From: Fusibacillus kribbianus
Lineage (GTDB): Bacteria; Bacillota; Clostridia; Lachnospirales; Lachnospiraceae
Reading direction: 5' to 3'
DNA: 58,965 nt
Assembly: GCF_030053595.1 (NCBI RefSeq)
Contig: NZ_JASGBQ010000018.1
Location: 1 to 58,965 of the forward strand
In this document: positions 49,438 through 58,965 of the stretch, one piece after another
Layout of the letters: the number at the start of each line of letters is the position of its first letter
Numbering within the stretch: the stretch's first letter is position 1
Notes under the pieces: model-generated
What the model was told of the DNA's origin: nothing
Databases searched by the model: none
The model's input: only the letters and a program-made list of their open reading frames with translations
Translations under genes and position numbers: made by a program

Positions 49438-50173
49438 ATTCTTCAAATAATTTCTGGTAAATGATCTCGCTGAGACTGTCCGCATGGTTTTCCGTCAGGG
49501 AAGAGAATTCCCGCAGAAGATAATCGCGGATCAGGGAAAGGCGCTTGAGACAGAGGACCTCGGCGCGGGGCAAAGTGCCTTCGCTGGCTTCGATGGTATG
49601 ATCAAGCTCTTTGGCTGTATAGGTTTTTAAAAACCAGTCAATGGCTGTTTTCTCCAGGTCCGCTTCTGTCTTGATATGGGCCTTGTAGGCATTGGCCTTT
49701 TTTAAAGAGAGAAGGCCGATGATGAGAAAAACGACAGAGATCAGTGCAAGGGCCGCAAACATAATGGGCTGTTCTCCCAGGGTGAGAGGGAAGGGCAGGA
49801 TATGAAATGCGCAGAGTATGAGGACAACGATCACCAGAGCGCCTACAGTCAGGAAAGCGAAAGCGGAGGAAGAGGTATCCTTATACTTTTCTTCACTTCC
49901 GACAAAGCTTCCGTAAGATCCGGTCAGCTCCGGCTCGGGCTCCTCCTCCGGTTCGTCCGGCTCCTGCTCCATGTAGATCTTAAGAAGAGCGGTGGCTTTG
50001 TCATACTGGCTGTCCGGCACGGAAAGCTGATAAATATCGGACTCCTCGTCGAATTTTTTTTCGGCATCAACGCCGGAATAGGTTAAAAATTCAAGGATCC
50101 GGGAGATCCGGTCGGATTCGTCGGAAATGAGAATACTCATGGTTTCTTTTTTGTCATCATTTTGCAAACTCAT
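49436..50173 (-). CDS. Two-helix membrane protein of unknown function
   Basis: 245 residues. An acidic cytoplasmic N-terminal half (residues 1-100; the first part looks like a DUF2007-type or signal-transducing beta-alpha unit, SRILEFLTYSGVDAEKKF) ends in a Glu/Pro-rich linker. Two membrane helices follow (FAFLTVGALVIVVLILCAF and FAALALISVVFLIIGLLSL), then a helical C-terminal domain. The start ATG at 50173 has AAAGG nine bases upstream. Family not recognised with certainty. Confidence 0.7.
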   Translation of the reverse strand: MSLQNDDKKETMSILISDESDRISRILEFLTYSGVDAEKKFDEESDIYQLSVPDSQYDKATALLKIYMEQEPDEPEEEPEPELTGSYGSFVGSEEKYKDTSSSAFAFLTVGALVIVVLILCAFHILPFPLTLGEQPIMFAALALISVVFLIIGLLSLKKANAYKAHIKTEADLEKTAIDWFLKTYTAKELDHTIEASEGTLPRAEVLCLKRLSLIRDYLLREFSSLTENHADSLSEIIYQKLFEE

Positions 50174-50286
50174 ATATTTCAAAACCTTTCTGTATGGTTT
50201 TCACTGCTAGTCTACATTATATTATAATCAGTTATCCTTGGCAATATTTATATTGCATGGAAACCGAATATCTTGTCGGATTCTGG

Positions 50287-50315
50287 TTGCGGACCTGCTT
50301 CTTTTTAGGTATAAT
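50287..50315 (+). promoter_or_regulatory. Promoter of carB
   Basis: TTGCGG (50287-50292), 17-base spacer, TATAAT (50310-50315). About 80 bases of leader follow, without a recognised riboswitch. A small dyad GCAATAT/ATATTGC lies upstream at about 50239-50254. Confidence 0.65.
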
Positions 50316-50399
50316 GATAAACGGCAGAGTCAGTGTTCAGTTATGTTGTCTATTACGCTGGTTCCAATATTATAACGTGAGAAAGCAGAGGGAAAACTA

Positions 50400-53300
50400 A
50401 TGTCTCAGAGAAAGGATATTCATAAGGTATTGATTATCGGCTCCGGCCCTATTATTATCGGGCAGGCGTGTGAATTCGACTATTCCGGTACGCAGGCGTG
50501 TAAGGCTCTTCGGAAGCTGGGCTACGAGATTGTTCTGGTGAATTCCAATCCCGCCACAATTATGACGGATCCGGAGATTGCAGACGTTACCTATATAGAA
50601 CCGCTCAACGTGGAGCGGCTGGAGCAGATCATTGCAAAAGAAAGACCTGACGCGCTGCTTCCCAATCTGGGAGGACAGTCCGGTCTGAATTTGTGCTCGG
50701 AGCTTGCCAAGGCGGGAATTCTGGATAAGTACCATGTGCAGGTCATTGGTGTTCAGGTGGATGCCATTGAGCGGGGGGAGGACCGGATCGAATTCAAGCA
50801 TGCCATGGAAAAGCTGGGGATCGAAATGGCAAGAAGTGAGGTGGCCTATTCGGTGGATGAGGCACTGGCGATCGCAGATAAGCTGGGGTATCCGGTGGTG
50901 CTCCGTCCTGCCTATACCATGGGCGGCGCCGGCGGCGGCCTGGTTTATAATGTGGATGAGTTAAAGACGGTCTGTGCGAGAGGTCTGCAGGCAAGCCTTG
51001 TCGGCCAGGTTCTGGTGGAAGAGTCGATCCTTGGCTGGGAGGAGCTGGAGCTTGAGGTGGTCCGCGATGCCAAAAACAATATGATCACGGTCTGCTTCAT
51101 TGAAAATATTGATCCTCTCGGTGTACACACAGGCGATTCCTTCTGCGCTGCGCCCATGCTTACCATTTCTGAGGAGGTGCAGAAGCGCCTTCAGGAAAAA
51201 TCCTATAGAATTGTGGAATCCATCGAGGTGATCGGCGGGACCAATGTGCAGTGGGCCCATGATCCCAAAACAGATCGGGATGTGATCATCGAGATCAATC
51301 CCAGAACCTCCCGTTCTTCCGCGCTGGCGTCCAAGGCTACCGGTTTCCCCATCGCCTTTGTGTCAGCCCTTCTGGCTGCAGGACTGACTCTGGAGGATAT
51401 TCCCTGCGGAAAATACGGAACTCTAGATAAATATGTGCCGGACGGCGATTATGTGGTGATCAAATTTGCCCGCTGGGCCTTTGAAAAATTCAAGGGAGTA
51501 GAGGACAAGCTGGGTACTCAGATGCGCGCGGTGGGCGAGGTGATGAGTATCGGCAAAACCTATAAGGAAGCTTTCCAGAAGGCCATCCGAAGCCTGGAGA
51601 CGGGCCGTTACGGACTCGGTCATGTGAAGGATTTCGGTGAGAAATCGAAGGAAGAGCTTTTAAGACTTCTTGCCCATGCATCCAGCGAGCGCCATTTCCT
51701 CATGTATGAGGCTCTGCGCAAGGGAGCTTCTGTGGAGGAAATCTATGAGATCACAAAGGTGAAGACCTATTTTATACAGCAGATGAAGGAGCTTGTGGAG
51801 GAAGAAGAAGCGCTTATGGCTTTCAAGGGGCAGCTTCCTTCTGATGAAGCGCTGATTTCCGCCAAAAAGAATGGGTTCTCCGATAAATATTTAAGCCAGA
51901 TCCTCGATGTGAGCGAGGCGGACATCCGGGAGAGGAGAATTGCCCTCGGAGTTGAGGAGGCCTGGGAGGGTGTCCATGTGAGCGGTACGCAGGACAATGC
52001 CTACTATTATTCCACCTACAATGCAGAGGATAAGAATCCGGTGAATTCCGATAAGCCCAAGGTTATGATCCTTGGCGGCGGCCCCAACCGGATCGGTCAG
52101 GGTATTGAGTTCGATTACTGCTGCGTGCATGCTTCTCTGGCCCTTAAAAAGCTGGGCTTTGAGACGATCATCGTAAACTGCAATCCTGAGACTGTGTCCA
52201 CAGATTATGACACCTCCGATAAGCTTTACTTTGAGCCTCTTACTCTGGAGGATGTACTCAGTATTTACAAGAAAGAGAAGCCGGTTGGCGTTATTGCCCA
52301 GTTTGGCGGACAGACGCCTCTGAATCTGGCAGCCGATCTGGAGAAGAACGGTGTGAAGATCCTGGGAACAGCTCCCGCAGTTATCGATCTGGCAGAGGAC
52401 AGAGATCAGTTCCGCGCTATGATGGATAAGCTTGAGATCCCCATGCCGGAATCCGGAATGGCAGTCAATGTGGATGAAGCCTTAAGTATCGCGGACAGGA
52501 TCGGTTATCCGGTCATGGTTCGCCCCTCCTACGTCCTTGGCGGACGCGGCATGGAGGTGGTTTATGATGCCCAGAGTATGGTCGGCTATATGAATGCGGC
52601 GGTGGGCGTTACTCCCGACAGACCGATCCTCATTGACCGGTTCCTGGTTCATGCAACCGAATGTGAGGCCGATGCCATCAGCGACGGAAGCCATGCCTTT
52701 GTGCCGGCAGTTATGGAGCATATTGAGCTGGCAGGCGTTCATTCCGGAGACTCTGCCTGCATCATTCCGTCGAGACATCTGTCTGAGGACAATGTAAATA
52801 CCATTAAGGAATATACCAGAAGGATCGCTGAGGAAATGCATGTCAAGGGCCTTATGAATATGCAGTATGCCATTGAGAACGGCAAGGTCTATGTGCTGGA
52901 GGCCAATCCGAGAGCATCCAGAACCGTGCCGCTTGTGTCCAAGGTGTGCAACATCCGGATGGTGCCGCTGGCCATTGACATTGTGACTTCCGAGCTGACA
53001 GGCAGACCGTCACCGGTTCCGGCTCTGAAGGAACAGGATATTCCTTATTATGGGGTGAAGGAGGCGGTGTTCCCCTTCAATATGTTCCAGGAGGTGGATC
53101 CTGTTCTGGGACCTGAAATGCGTTCCACCGGAGAGGTTCTGGGGCTTTCCGAATCCTGGGGCGAAGCGTTCTACAAGGCTCAGGAAGCAACACAGACCAG
53201 GCTTCCGTTGGGAGGAACCGTGTTAATCAGTGTCAGTGACAAGGATAAGCCGGAGGCAGTAGAGGTGGCAAAGGAATTTGCCGCTGCAGGCTTTAAGATC

Positions 53301-53627
53301 ATTGCATCCAGAAATACCTGCGCACTGCTTCGGGAGGCAGGACTTGAGGTCGAGATGATCAATAAGCTGCAGGAAGGCCGTCCCAACATGCTGGATCTGA
53401 TCACCAACGGAAAAATCGATGTTATCGTCAATACGCCGGTAGAAAAGGAACGGAAGATGGATGACAGCTATCTGAGAAAGGCAGCCATCAAAAAGAAGGT
53501 TCCCTATGTGACTACCATGGCTGCAGCCAAGGCGACCATCAATGGGATCCGGTTCATCAAGGAACATGGAAACGGCCAGGTGAGATCCCTTCAGGAGCTT
53601 CACGGGGCAATTAAGGATAAAGCATGA
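50400..53627 (+). CDS. carB: Carbamoyl-phosphate synthase large chain
   Basis: 1075 residues. Two homologous halves, each with an ATP-grasp domain, are clear: IIGSGPIIIGQACEFDYSG and VLRPAYTMGGAGGGLVYN in the first, ILGGGPNRIGQGIEFDYCC and MVRPSYVLGGRGMEVVYD in the second. A C-terminal MGS-like allosteric domain follows (VLISVSDKDKPEAVEVAKEF). It makes carbamoyl phosphate for pyrimidine and arginine synthesis with glutamine-derived ammonia supplied by CarA. No carA is next to it. It overlaps rlmH by four bases. Confidence 0.97.
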   Translation: MSQRKDIHKVLIIGSGPIIIGQACEFDYSGTQACKALRKLGYEIVLVNSNPATIMTDPEIADVTYIEPLNVERLEQIIAKERPDALLPNLGGQSGLNLCSELAKAGILDKYHVQVIGVQVDAIERGEDRIEFKHAMEKLGIEMARSEVAYSVDEALAIADKLGYPVVLRPAYTMGGAGGGLVYNVDELKTVCARGLQASLVGQVLVEESILGWEELELEVVRDAKNNMITVCFIENIDPLGVHTGDSFCAAPMLTISEEVQKRLQEKSYRIVESIEVIGGTNVQWAHDPKTDRDVIIEINPRTSRSSALASKATGFPIAFVSALLAAGLTLEDIPCGKYGTLDKYVPDGDYVVIKFARWAFEKFKGVEDKLGTQMRAVGEVMSIGKTYKEAFQKAIRSLETGRYGLGHVKDFGEKSKEELLRLLAHASSERHFLMYEALRKGASVEEIYEITKVKTYFIQQMKELVEEEEALMAFKGQLPSDEALISAKKNGFSDKYLSQILDVSEADIRERRIALGVEEAWEGVHVSGTQDNAYYYSTYNAEDKNPVNSDKPKVMILGGGPNRIGQGIEFDYCCVHASLALKKLGFETIIVNCNPETVSTDYDTSDKLYFEPLTLEDVLSIYKKEKPVGVIAQFGGQTPLNLAADLEKNGVKILGTAPAVIDLAEDRDQFRAMMDKLEIPMPESGMAVNVDEALSIADRIGYPVMVRPSYVLGGRGMEVVYDAQSMVGYMNAAVGVTPDRPILIDRFLVHATECEADAISDGSHAFVPAVMEHIELAGVHSGDSACIIPSRHLSEDNVNTIKEYTRRIAEEMHVKGLMNMQYAIENGKVYVLEANPRASRTVPLVSKVCNIRMVPLAIDIVTSELTGRPSPVPALKEQDIPYYGVKEAVFPFNMFQEVDPVLGPEMRSTGEVLGLSESWGEAFYKAQEATQTRLPLGGTVLISVSDKDKPEAVEVAKEFAAAGFKIIASRNTCALLREAGLEVEMINKLQEGRPNMLDLITNGKIDVIVNTPVEKERKMDDSYLRKAAIKKKVPYVTTMAAAKATINGIRFIKEHGNGQVRSLQELHGAIKDKA

Positions 53628-54103
53628 AGATCACAGTTCTGGCAGTGGGAAAAATAAAGGAACGGTTTTATACAGATGCTGTTTCGGAATATGCCAAACG
53701 GCTTTCTCGTTACTGCAGGCTGGAGATCGTTGAGGTGGCCGATGAGAAAACGCCGGATGGTGCCGGGGAGGCCATGGAGCGAAAGATCAAGGAGAAGGAA
53801 GGCGAACGCCTTCTTTCTCATATAAAGGACAATATGTACGTCATTGCCCTGGCCATTGAGGGAAAGGCCCGAAGCTCGGAGGAGCTTTCCGGGCGGCTGA
53901 ATACTCTGGGACTGCAGGGAATCAGCGATATTGCTTTCGTCATCGGCGGCTCTCTGGGGCTTTCGGAGGCCGTTTTAAAGCGGGCGGACGAGGCGCTCAG
54001 CTTTTCCAGAATGACATTTCCCCATCAGCTGATGCGGGTCATTCTGCTGGAACAGATTTACAGGAGCTTTAAAATACAGCATGGGGAGCCGTATCACAAA
54101 TGA
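53624..54103 (+). CDS. rlmH: 23S rRNA (pseudouridine1915-N3)-methyltransferase
   Basis: 159 residues, full length. SPOUT methyltransferase with the signature AFVIGGSLGLSEAVLKRADE and SFSRMTFPHQLMRVILLEQI, RSFKIQHGEPYHK at the C-terminus. It modifies 23S rRNA helix 69 on 70S ribosomes. Start and stop both overlap neighbours (ATGA), so carB, rlmH and the SGNH hydrolase gene are translated as a coupled unit. Confidence 0.95.
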   Translation: MKITVLAVGKIKERFYTDAVSEYAKRLSRYCRLEIVEVADEKTPDGAGEAMERKIKEKEGERLLSHIKDNMYVIALAIEGKARSSEELSGRLNTLGLQGISDIAFVIGGSLGLSEAVLKRADEALSFSRMTFPHQLMRVILLEQIYRSFKIQHGEPYHK

Positions 54104-54729
54104 AACGTTTGGTATTCATTGGCGACAGTATTACAGACTGCGACCGGCTTTGGGACGAACGGCCGGAAGGGCTGGGCTTCGGTTTTGTCAGGATGATTTA
54201 TGACTGGTTTCAGGAATCCGGACAGGTAAAAGAGCCTGTTCGGATTTTTAACAGGGGAAACAACGGATTCACAGCATTTCAGGTCAAAGCTCATCTGGAG
54301 GAGGACTGCCTGAAGCTTAAGCCGGATGTGGTGACTCTTTTAGTGGGAATCAATGATCTGTACATGCACATCGGAGGAGCGGGCGGTTATGGTGCGGAGG
54401 GTTACGGCCGCTGTCTTGAGACCATTCTTCAGGTCATAAAGGAGAAGAACGGTGCTGCCGTGATCCTGATGGAGCCATTTGTGTTTCCGAAGCCGCTGGA
54501 ATATGCGGCCTGGGAAAAACCTTTAGGTGCCTTCCGGAACGAATTGCGCCGATTGGCAAAAACATACGAAACCGGCTTTCTTCCGTTGAGCGATTATTTT
54601 CAGGCTCTGGGCCGGCGGTATTCTCTGGATGAGCTGACGGTTGACGGAATCCATTTGACTGAAAAAGGCCATGAGCTTCTGGCAGCAGCATGGATTTCTT
54701 CTTATATGGAAGGAAAGGAATATGTATGA
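54100..54729 (+). CDS. SGNH/GDSL hydrolase family protein
   Basis: 209 residues. Block I VFIGDSITDC carries the nucleophile serine, block II has the glycine in IFNRGNNGFTAFQV, block III the Asn in LLVGINDLYMHIGG, and block V the Asp/His pair in VDGIHLTEKGHEL. No signal peptide, so it acts inside the cell as an esterase or acyl hydrolase of unknown substrate. It overlaps rlmH by four bases and the MocR gene by eight. Confidence 0.9.
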   Translation: MKRLVFIGDSITDCDRLWDERPEGLGFGFVRMIYDWFQESGQVKEPVRIFNRGNNGFTAFQVKAHLEEDCLKLKPDVVTLLVGINDLYMHIGGAGGYGAEGYGRCLETILQVIKEKNGAAVILMEPFVFPKPLEYAAWEKPLGAFRNELRRLAKTYETGFLPLSDYFQALGRRYSLDELTVDGIHLTEKGHELLAAAWISSYMEGKEYV

Positions 54730-56149
54730 ACTGACGATCCCTCTCAACGGGGCTGAGCCCCTTTATGAACAGATCTATGCATATATCAGGAACCAGATCA
54801 AGGAGAAGCGTCTTTTGGCAGGGACGAGACTTCCTTCCACCAGGAAGCTGGCGGAACATCTGGGGGTCAGCAGAAGCACGACTCAGCTGGCCTATGATCA
54901 GCTTCTGGCAGAGGGATATCTGGAGTCGGAGCCTTGTCGGGGATATTATGTGGCGGAGCTGGAAACGCTGTTTGACCTGCAGCCTGACAAGAAACAGCTG
55001 CAGCCGGAGGTGAGCGAAAAAAAGAAACCGTGGCTGGTTGATTTTTCTCCCCGGGGAATTGATCTGGAGAGCTTCCCCTACGGAATCTGGAGAAAGCTCT
55101 CAAAAAGCATTTTGAATGACGATAATCGGGAACTCTTTTCGGCAGGGGAAAATAAAGGGGATTATGAACTGAGAAAAGCCATTTGTACCTATCTGTACGG
55201 AGCGAGAGGTGTGATCTGCCGCCCGGAGCAGCTGATCGTGGGAGCAGGAAATGAATATCTGCTGATGCTCCTGCATCAGATTCTGGGCAGTCAGGTCATT
55301 GCCATGGAGACGCCGACCTACCGACAGGCCTACCGGGTCTTTGAGCGTTTGGGACATCAGGTCGTTCCGGTGGAAATGGATGGGAGCGGGATGCAGGTCC
55401 GAAAGCTGAACGCTTCCGGGGCAGACATCGCCTATGTGATGCCGTCCCATCAGTTTCCCATGGGGATCGTCATGCCCATCCGGAGAAGAATGGAGCTTCT
55501 TTCCTGGGCAGCAGTCCGGGAGGACCGGTATATCATTGAAGACGATTACGACAGTGAATTCCGTTACCGGGGCAAGCCCATTCCTTCTCTGCAGAGTGCC
55601 GATGCCAAGGGACGGGTGATTTATCTGGGAACCTTTTCCCGGGCCATCGCACCTGCCATTCGAGTCAGCTACATGATGCTGCCGCAGTCGCTTCTGGAAA
55701 TCTATGAGAAGACCTGCAGCTTTTACGCCTCTACGGTTTCCAGAATCGATCAGAGGATTCTGGCGGAATTTTTGAGCGGCGGTTATTATGAGCGACATTT
55801 AAACAGAATGCGAGGAATCTACAAAGCGAAGCACGATGAGCTTCTGGCTGCACTTTCCCTACTTTCAGAGGAGTTTTCTGTCAGCGGGGAGCATGCCGGC
55901 ATTCACCTTCTTCTGACCAGCCGGCGGGGGCTTGCGGAGAAAGAGCTGGTTTCCAGGGCAGAGTCTGTTGGAGTGCGGGTTTATGGACTTTCTGAATTCG
56001 ACATTGGGGAGAAGGAAAGAATCAGGAAGGGAAATGATGAGAGGGCCGGGACTGTGCTTCTCGGTTATGCCAGTCTGGAGCGCAGAGAGATCAAGGAGGG
56101 AGCAGCTCTTTTGGCAAAGGCCTTTGGTTTTCCTGCCTTCCTGAGATAA
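54722..56149 (+). CDS. MocR-type (GntR/aminotransferase) transcriptional regulator, PLP lysine replaced
   Basis: 475 residues. An N-terminal GntR winged helix (YEQIYAYIRNQIKEKRLLAG, LPSTRKLAEHLGVSRSTTQL) is fused to a class I aminotransferase fold (EDDYDSEFRYRGKPIPSLQ). In the segment YLGTFSRAIAPAIRVSYMML the position of the PLP-binding lysine of MocR proteins (normally GTFSK) is Arg307. If the assignment is right, the protein cannot form the internal aldimine. PdxR-like control of vitamin B6 genes is typical for the family, but none are nearby. The ATG at 54722 follows GGAAAGGAAT. Confidence 0.88.
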   Translation: MYELTIPLNGAEPLYEQIYAYIRNQIKEKRLLAGTRLPSTRKLAEHLGVSRSTTQLAYDQLLAEGYLESEPCRGYYVAELETLFDLQPDKKQLQPEVSEKKKPWLVDFSPRGIDLESFPYGIWRKLSKSILNDDNRELFSAGENKGDYELRKAICTYLYGARGVICRPEQLIVGAGNEYLLMLLHQILGSQVIAMETPTYRQAYRVFERLGHQVVPVEMDGSGMQVRKLNASGADIAYVMPSHQFPMGIVMPIRRRMELLSWAAVREDRYIIEDDYDSEFRYRGKPIPSLQSADAKGRVIYLGTFSRAIAPAIRVSYMMLPQSLLEIYEKTCSFYASTVSRIDQRILAEFLSGGYYERHLNRMRGIYKAKHDELLAALSLLSEEFSVSGEHAGIHLLLTSRRGLAEKELVSRAESVGVRVYGLSEFDIGEKERIRKGNDERAGTVLLGYASLERREIKEGAALLAKAFGFPAFLR

Positions 56150-56175
56150 TAAAATTTCATTTCAGATAATAAATC

Positions 56176-56203
56176 GGGACAGAAGCCGGATCGCTTCTGT
56201 CCC
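56176..56203. terminator. Bidirectional terminator-like hairpin
   Basis: Perfect 11-bp arms GGGACAGAAGC (56176-56186) and GCTTCTGTCCC (56193-56203), loop CGGATC. It lies between the convergent MocR and Cys-rich protein genes; the T-runs are poor on both sides. Confidence 0.65.
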
Positions 56204-56250
56204 ATCTTGAATTTAACATTGGATCGTTCTGAACTGCCCTGTAAAGCCGC

Positions 56251-56619
56251 TTATTCGTCAGCTTTCTCCTCGGAAACAGTACTGTCTGCCTCGGTTTCCT
56301 CGGCATCGTCACATTCACAGCAGCAGTCGGAATCGTCACAGCAGCACTCCTCCGCCGGTTCGGATTCTTCCGCTACGGACGCTTCTTCTTTCTCTTCAGA
56401 AACAGCCTCTTCCTGACCATGGGAGAGAGGTACATAATTTCTGGAGGCGTTGTCGCAGCAGTCAGATTCATCGCATTCACTGCAGTCATCATCACAGAAG
56501 CAGTCCTCAGAATAGGTATCCTTTTTTTCCTTTTTTAATTTTGAAATAAGGAGTATAGCACCTCCTGCGAGAGCAGACACGGCCAAAAGCTTTCCGAGAA
56601 TGTTTTTACCCTTGCACAT
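56251..56619 (-). CDS. Small Cys/Asp/Glu-rich membrane-anchored protein
   Basis: 122 residues. An N-terminal hydrophobic helix (ILGKLLAVSALAGGAILLIS) is followed by a basic patch (KLKKEKK) and a very acidic tail with two cysteine clusters, CFCDDDCSECDESDCCD and ECCCDDSDCCCECDD, holding 15 cysteines. GGAGT lies 8 bases before the ATG. The basic patch after the helix suggests the tail stays in the cytoplasm. Low-complexity, but the start site and clusters look deliberate. Possible metal or iron-sulfur buffer; no family recognised. Confidence 0.7.
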   Translation of the reverse strand: MCKGKNILGKLLAVSALAGGAILLISKLKKEKKDTYSEDCFCDDDCSECDESDCCDNASRNYVPLSHGQEEAVSEEKEEASVAEESEPAEECCCDDSDCCCECDDAEETEADSTVSEEKADE

Positions 56620-56639
56620 ATAAAAACTCCTTTCTTTAC

Positions 56640-56797
56640 CGAAATAATCTGGTATTATTGTAATCCTTTTTTAAAAATATGAAAAGGGATATTTTTACGA
56701 AAATGAAAAAATATAGAAAAAACAAGTATTGACGAGAAAAACAGAGATAATATGAAATAATATAGAAAAATACAGAAAATTAGAGGCGAAAACGACG
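56640..56797. other. AT-rich divergent intergenic region
   Basis: Very AT-rich sequence between the Cys-rich protein gene and the groESL promoter, with repeated AATATAGAAAAA-like stretches. No gene. It must contain the minus-strand promoter of the Cys-rich protein gene, but no clear boxes stand out. Confidence 0.4.
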
Positions 56798-56826
56798 TTG
56801 CATTTTATAATCAAATTATATAATAT
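56798..56826 (+). promoter_or_regulatory. groESL promoter
   Basis: TTGCAT (56798-56803), 17-base spacer, TAATAT (56821-56826); an alternative TATAAT lies two bases earlier. The CIRCE operator begins 13 bases downstream. Confidence 0.7.
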
Positions 56827-56838
56827 AGTAACAGTCAG

Positions 56839-56865
56839 TTAGCACTCGAATGGAGTGAGTGCTAA
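56839..56865. promoter_or_regulatory. CIRCE element (HrcA operator)
   Basis: TTAGCACTC (56839-56847), nine-base spacer, GAGTGCTAA (56857-56865): a perfect match to the consensus inverted repeat bound by the heat-shock repressor HrcA. It sits in the groESL leader, just after the promoter. Confidence 0.97.
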
Positions 56866-56872
56866 TAATTGA

Positions 56873-57160
<288 letters not shown>

Positions 57161-57180
57161 CTATAATAAAAGGAGATTGA

Positions 57181-58809
<1,629 letters not shown>

Positions 58810-58870
58810 TTCAGCTACGAGCCGAGCAAAACAGGAATGTTTGGGGGCTGTAAAAAAACTCCCCTGACAG

Positions 58871-58907
58871 AAAAATCGCCCAGACCGTGAGGTCTGAGCG
58901 ATTTTTT
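58871..58907 (+). terminator. Terminator after groEL
   Basis: AATCGCCCAGACC and GGTCTGAGCGATT form a 13-base stem with one mismatch and loop GTGA, followed by a T-run. The last 60 bases of the window are AT-rich with no gene. Confidence 0.9.
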
Positions 58908-58965
58908 GGTATAATTAATTATGCTACTAAATAACAATACCAGTACTAATTATACTATGCGTCAG

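Noticed and set aside
56821-56865. Possible small CRISPR-like repeat or phage operator
   Set aside because: The inverted repeat is a perfect CIRCE element before groES; there are no multiple spaced copies.

Overview
The window looks like chromosome of a Gram-positive anaerobe of the Clostridia, most likely a Lachnospiraceae-type gut bacterium (inference). The signs are: ispF-cysS-mrnC-rlmB gene order, T-box leaders in front of cysS and leuS, a perfect CIRCE element before groESL, class II galT, ferredoxin-dependent 2-oxoacid oxidoreductase, ATP-type pckA, and strong AGGAGG ribosome binding sites with TTGACA/TATAAT promoters. I see no transposase, integrase, phage gene, CRISPR array or rRNA.

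Layout. 0.3-6.1 kb: tRNA-Gly, ispF, Cys T-box, cysS, mrnC, rlmB, then a URO-D-family gene overlapping a Gfo/Idh/MocA oxidoreductase gene. 6.2-11.5 kb: tRNA-Thr and a LacI-family gene on the minus strand, divergent from galK-galE-galT. 11.5-19.2 kb: butyrate kinase, Leu T-box and leuS, pckA, and an ammonium transporter fused to a PII domain behind a leader terminator. 19.3-36.5 kb: a catabolic island with an ornithine-cyclodeaminase-family gene; a four-part 2-oxoacid:ferredoxin oxidoreductase interleaved with a succinyl-CoA-synthetase-like pair; an Asp/Glu-type racemase; an aminotransferase; a D-aminoacylase-like amidohydrolase; a branched-chain-amino-acid-type ABC importer; a nitrilase-fold amidase; a GntR/FCD regulator; and an M29-like protein. 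36.8-45.7 kb: accessory stretch with flavoproteins, a YitT-family protein, broken genes, two paralogous micro-ORFs, and an ECF sigma factor with a membrane partner. 45.9-49.4 kb: dhaK-dhaL with a degenerate enhancer-binding-protein-like regulator. 49.4-58.9 kb: a membrane protein gene, carB-rlmH-SGNH hydrolase-MocR regulator, a Cys/Asp-rich membrane protein gene, and groES-groEL.

Working model for the island (inference): substrate enters through the Liv-type importer; the D-aminoacylase, nitrilase-fold amidase and M29-like protein release free amino acids; the racemase and aminotransferase give 2-oxoacids; the oxidoreductase makes acyl-CoA and reduced ferredoxin; and the ligase pair conserves the thioester as ATP or GTP. 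Near-identical palindromes of the form TTGTNNACAA sit at the promoters of both halves, so the GntR/FCD protein encoded inside the island probably controls the whole set.

Limits: all functions come from reading motifs by eye. Substrates, start codons with weak ribosome binding sites, and whether the frameshifts at 42.6-43.7 kb are real or sequencing errors cannot be settled from the sequence alone.
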